Shown: positions 60,738 through 64,000 of the stretch, piece after piece | How the letters are laid out: the number at the start of each line of letters is the position of its first letter | Numbering within the stretch: the stretch's first letter is position 1 | DNA from: Blastomussa wellsi | Lineage: Eukaryota; Cnidaria; Anthozoa; Scleractinia; Plerogyridae | Reading direction: 5' to 3' | Length of the DNA stretch: 64,000 nucleotides | Assembly: GCA_947652115.1 (NCBI GenBank) | Contig: OX393569.1 | Location: 17,896,650 to 17,960,649 of the forward strand | Position numbers and translations under genes: made by a program | Notes under the pieces: model-generated | Told to the model about the DNA's origin: nothing | The model's input: the letters and a program-made list of their open reading frames with translations, nothing else | The model's database searches: none

Positions 60738-60781
60738 TTCTCACACACAGCTGGGAGCCATGCCAAGCCGAACCACGCAAA
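60738..60781 (-). repeat. 44-bp direct repeat, outer copy (DIRS end)
   Basis: Identical over 44 bp to 61122-61165 (begins ttctcacacacagctggg on the + strand). Direct, spaced copies at the 3' end resemble the split direct repeats of PAT/Ngaro-type elements rather than the inverted repeats of classical DIRS1 (family knowledge; the 5' partner is off the window). Confidence 0.8.
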
Positions 60782-61121
60782 CTGACCTTTATTAAAACCA
60801 TAACAATAACAATAATTCTAGTACATCAAGAAGAAAAACTCAATCCAAAAAGACTTGCAACAGAATATCCACAGTAAATGAACTGAATCAAGCGAATGAA
60901 TCAAACGGTCTCTAATGAAAACAAAAACGCAACCGCCTCTAGAATTACTCCATGGGTGGGTGGGTGGGGAGTGTCAGGAAATGGCGGCTGACAAATGCAA
61001 AGTGAACCGTGAACGTCTCACGTGACCTGAAACCCCCCATACCCTCGAACCCAGACTCCCAGCCATGTGAGAGAAAAACGTTTTCCGCTTCTTTCGTTCC
61101 TCAGCCAGCGGAAAACCACAC

Positions 61122-61165
61122 TTCTCACACACAGCTGGGAGCCATGCCAAGCCGAACCACGCAAA
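61122..61165 (-). repeat. 44-bp direct repeat, inner copy
   Basis: Perfect copy of 60738-60781, located about 190 bp beyond the recombinase stop codon on the minus strand. Confidence 0.8.
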
Positions 61166-61351
61166 GGGACAACGCAAAGAGCGCATAACAAAGGCAAAAC
61201 CATACAGAACATCTACTGGCACGTGCGAAAACTATCCGGATAGTAAAAAGGGAAATGTTCAAAATACAGATTCTGGAAGCTCAACTTAAACACGAGAAAC
61301 TGATTCGTTGGAACCAATAACTGAAAACTAGAAACAATGTCAAAATCCATT

Positions 61352-63999
61352 TCAAATTGATTTTGTAACAAGTAAAAGCGAGTCTAAAGTTTCCTTGACA
61401 TAATTGTTCCGAGCCTTTTCACTGCGCCAGCCTCCATGTCTCTGAAAGAGTCTGTCTGGAACCCCCAGAGCTGCGGCTGCAGAAGCTCCTCCTGAACGCA
61501 GGCTATGAAGTCCAAACTTTGTGGGGTCCAGGCCTTCCTTGCAAAGCTCCTTCTTAACAAGCTCCTTTGCCCGACTGTAAGACATACCCTCCTTACGCAG
61601 CCGCACTCCTGTCCTGGTACTCGATACACGTCGAAACAACAGAGAGCCCTTAGAATGGTTCGCAACTCTCAAGAACCTCTCAACAATCCCAACCGGGCAG
61701 GGAGGCGTACTACAACGGGCTACAAAAACCCAGGATCCCTCACGGAACTGATCATTCTTCCTCCTCTCCAGAAAAATGGCCACATGGGAATCGGCAAACT
61801 GAAAACTGTCCACTCTCAAATGGTGCAGATCATCCCATCGAAGGAAACCAAAGAATCCGAGGGAAAACAACGTGGCTAATTGGAGGTCACCAAGGCTTCC
61901 TTTCTCAAGACGACTGATCACTTTCCTCACCAGAGCAGAAGACAGGGGCTCCTTACGTTTAGCTGGTTTAGCCAGAATTCGCCTGGCAGCATCAACCACT
62001 TGCTTCACTACTAGATACTCACTGGGCTCTTGGTAACCACTCTTTTTGTGGACCCAGCTCACACCGTACACTGCAGAATTGACCGAAGACACCGACCGGG
62101 TTTGCTGAATGAGATAAACAATGTACAGCGCAAACACCACAGGATCGGCTGGCAGAAAAGGGGCATCGTGACGACTGGCCCATGACTTCCAGGATTTATA
62201 AGCACGCAGATAAGTATTGACCGTCGTAGCAGCCCGATCCTGCACCAATACTGTTGGTAAGGCCCTTGCTAGCTGCCGCAATTCTGGATGTTCAAATCGA
62301 TCTTCGTGATACTCGGCTGGGAAGCTGACCTCTTCTACCAAAGGTGGTACAGCTGCAACACAACGACAAACGTCATAAGAGCAGGAAAAAATCCAGTAAA
62401 CACACATTTCCTCAAAGGGAAGCAGAACCATGTGCAAGTAAACACCCTGACTCCTGGGCCTATAACACTGCAAGCCATAACAGCCTTTAAGCGCCCATAA
62501 CAGGCCTGAGAAGCCACAACAGCCAGTACAACCATAACAGTAGGCAAAAATAAATGGGTGCCCATGACAGGCTTGCTTGCTGCACCCTGTGCAGATGGAG
62601 AATCGATCTCTTAAGCCATAACAGCTTTCTGGTGCCCATAACAGGCCTGAGAAGCCAACACAGCTGGAACACTTCATAACAGCAGGTAAGAACATAGGTG
62701 CCCATGACAGGCTCAGTTGCTGTGCATTTGCAAATTGATAACCACGCCTTCACACAACACTGGAAACACATGACGCAGGGCAACGCACGTACCTCACGTC
62801 CGGACATGGGAACCACAGAAGCACAGTTGTAGCGCCAGGAGTCCAAAAGGTGGCACACCTGCGGTGAAGACACAGCTGGCTGCTGCTCCTGGAATGAAGA
62901 TGCCCTCATAGGGCTGGACCCTAACGAAGTTTGTTACAAATCCTCTCCACGCACCAAGGCTAGTAATAAGCAGGGGCCACCAGGGTGCAGAGTGCCATTC
63001 TGGGACCAGCAAGGTTCCATCCTCACCACCTTCTAACATGTGACGCAAGACACGAGGAACCAGGTATGGTGGAGGAAACAGCCAATTGAAATCTCCAGCC
63101 CATGAGACAGTAAAGGCGTCAACAGCTTCGCAACCAGGATTAAGGTATCGGCTACAGAACCTGGACAGCTGCTTTGTCTTGACACTTGCAAACCGATCGA
63201 CTGTGTGAGGACCCAAACACTTGTCCAGGCGAGCAAAACAGGAAGGATCCAGCATGTAGTCATTTGAATCCTCAATCCGCGACAGCTCATCCGCAACCTT
63301 GTTGAAATCCCTGCTGATCCATTCCACAGTAAGACGAATGTTAAATTCTCTGCACAGCCTATAGATATTAACTGCTTCGTTGTGCAGGTTGGCTTTGCGG
63401 CTGCCCACGGACAGAATGATCTCAGTGTTCTTGTTGTCGGTTCGGTGAAGAACCTCCTTGCCACGTAGCTGGGGAGCAAAAGACTTCAGAACTAGGCCAG
63501 TTGCCCGCAATTCCCGGAAGGTGGAGCTCTGCTTACTCTCGTAGACTGACCAACTCCCCACTGCCGCCTGTCCACCAATCTGAACCGCAAAGCCACCCCA
63601 ACCAGAATCACTAGCATCCGAGTAGGTCAGAACCTCGGGTCGAGGGCTTGAAGCCCAAATCGGATAGCCTGCATTGTGGAAACTCCTCTGCCAAAAAACG
63701 ACCTCGCCTTGGGCCTCCGCAGACAACCGGACCGGGCTGTCCCACGAAGAGGCGCGCAGGATGTCCCGATATAAGCTTCTGGTCCAAAGACGCACCACTG
63801 GGCCCAGCGCCAAACTCATGGAAGCCAGGAGTCCCGTAAACCGGGCTACTGTGCGTGCAGACACCACAAATTGGTGAGCTACTACATCCCTTAACACCTG
63901 GTTGAAAGCATCTACCCTTCTCTGGGGGACCTGGAATGTTCCATCCTGTAAGTTCAGGATATATCCCAACAGCTCCCCACACTGCACTGGCACCCACTG
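61352..63999 (-). CDS. DIRS-like polyprotein (RT end, RNase H, tyrosine recombinase), partial
   Basis: Two open blocks, 62859-63999 and 61352-62352, join in frame if the 506-bp GT-AG segment between them is removed; 713 aa are visible. Block 1 begins inside the RT thumb (LGYILNLQDGTFQVPQRR). RNase H follows with acidic residues in YSDASDSGWGG, FREL, HRTDNKNTE and DFNKVADELSR. A segment with VDRFASVKTKQLSRF and NWLFPPPYLVPRVL resembles the adenine-methylase-like part of DIRS elements. Block 2 is a tyrosine recombinase: Arg in FGFLRWDDLHHLRV, HSLRSGG, HGGWR and the nucleophile Tyr in NNYVKETL (about 61400). No in-frame stop lies within either block. Without splicing, block 1 would stop at a TGA at 62794. 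Confidence 0.85.
62478..62725 (-). repeat. Tandem duplication (~120-140 bp unit) inside the DIRS intron
   Basis: Two diverged units share gcctgtcatgggcacc, ggcttctcaggcctgttatg and ggctgttatggctt on the minus strand. The array stays open in the recombinase frame from 62695, which makes the recombinase ORF look longer than it probably is. Confidence 0.6.
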
Positions 64000-64000
64000 G

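Larger units (their letters stand above)
60738..64000 (-). mobile_element. DIRS-like tyrosine-recombinase retroelement, 3' part
   Basis: Minus-strand element cut by the right window edge. Order along the minus strand: end of reverse transcriptase, RNase H, methyltransferase-like segment, intron-like gap, tyrosine recombinase, then a non-coding tail with two identical 44-bp direct repeats. The lack of an integrase and presence of a tyrosine recombinase define the DIRS order. The last repeat ends 30 bp from the SLC6 polyadenylation signal, so the element sits tail to tail with that gene. The left limit at 60738 is inferred from the repeat. Confidence 0.8.

Noticed and set aside
61505..61879. 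124-codon plus-strand ORF over the recombinase
   Set aside because: Antisense shadow of the well-supported tyrosine recombinase frame.
1..64000. CRISPR arrays, operons or bacterial defence genes
   Set aside because: Intron-rich eukaryotic genes throughout; no direct-repeat/spacer array of CRISPR type.

Overview
The window looks like nuclear DNA of an invertebrate animal, most likely an anthozoan cnidarian such as a stony coral (inference, moderate confidence). The genes are split into many short exons with GT-AG introns. The DNA is AT-rich, and the introns and spacers are full of short inverted-repeat elements, tRNA-like SINEs, poly(C)/poly(G) runs, a piggyBac transposon, Penelope-like fragments and a DIRS-type tyrosine-recombinase retroelement. 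No bacterial, organellar or viral gene set is present.

Layout. (1) 1-2540: the last two coding exons and 3' UTR of an SR splicing-factor gene whose RRM exon lies off the left edge. (2) 2541-5400: repeats only. (3) 5400-11864: a complete second, tandem SR gene (SRSF3-like, 155 aa, three coding exons). (4) 13926-41696: a complete 34-exon gene for the Fused-type kinase STK36 (1390 aa). All 34 exon boundaries were reconstructed in frame with GT/AG sites. Its introns hold most of the repeats, including a 1.7-kb pogo-like DNA element. (5) 41711-48457: a gene-poor spacer with a tandem array and several MITEs. (6) 48458-60708: a complete ten-coding-exon SLC6 sodium/chloride-coupled transporter gene (653 aa). 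Its extracellular loop 2 carries a 21-bp in-frame minisatellite that encodes a ladder of N-glycosylation sites. A 3' UTR intron begins 4 nt after its stop codon and contains an apparently intact 2.5-kb piggyBac transposon (591-aa transposase, TTAA target duplication). (7) 60738-64000, minus strand: the 3' part of a DIRS-like retroelement (end of RT, RNase H, methyltransferase-like segment, tyrosine recombinase), running off the right edge.

The three host gene types (splicing factor, Hedgehog/cilia kinase, solute transporter) have no evident functional link; they are neighbours on the + strand. The liveliest material is mobile DNA: the intact piggyBac, the DIRS element with an intron-like segment bounded by matching sequences, and a Penelope-like inverted dimer flanked by a 14-bp target duplication. 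I found no convincing new multi-gene system. The best leads are the glycosylation minisatellite, the DIRS intron, the hammerhead-like core of the Penelope-like repeat, and the diverged splice sites of the SR tandem copy.
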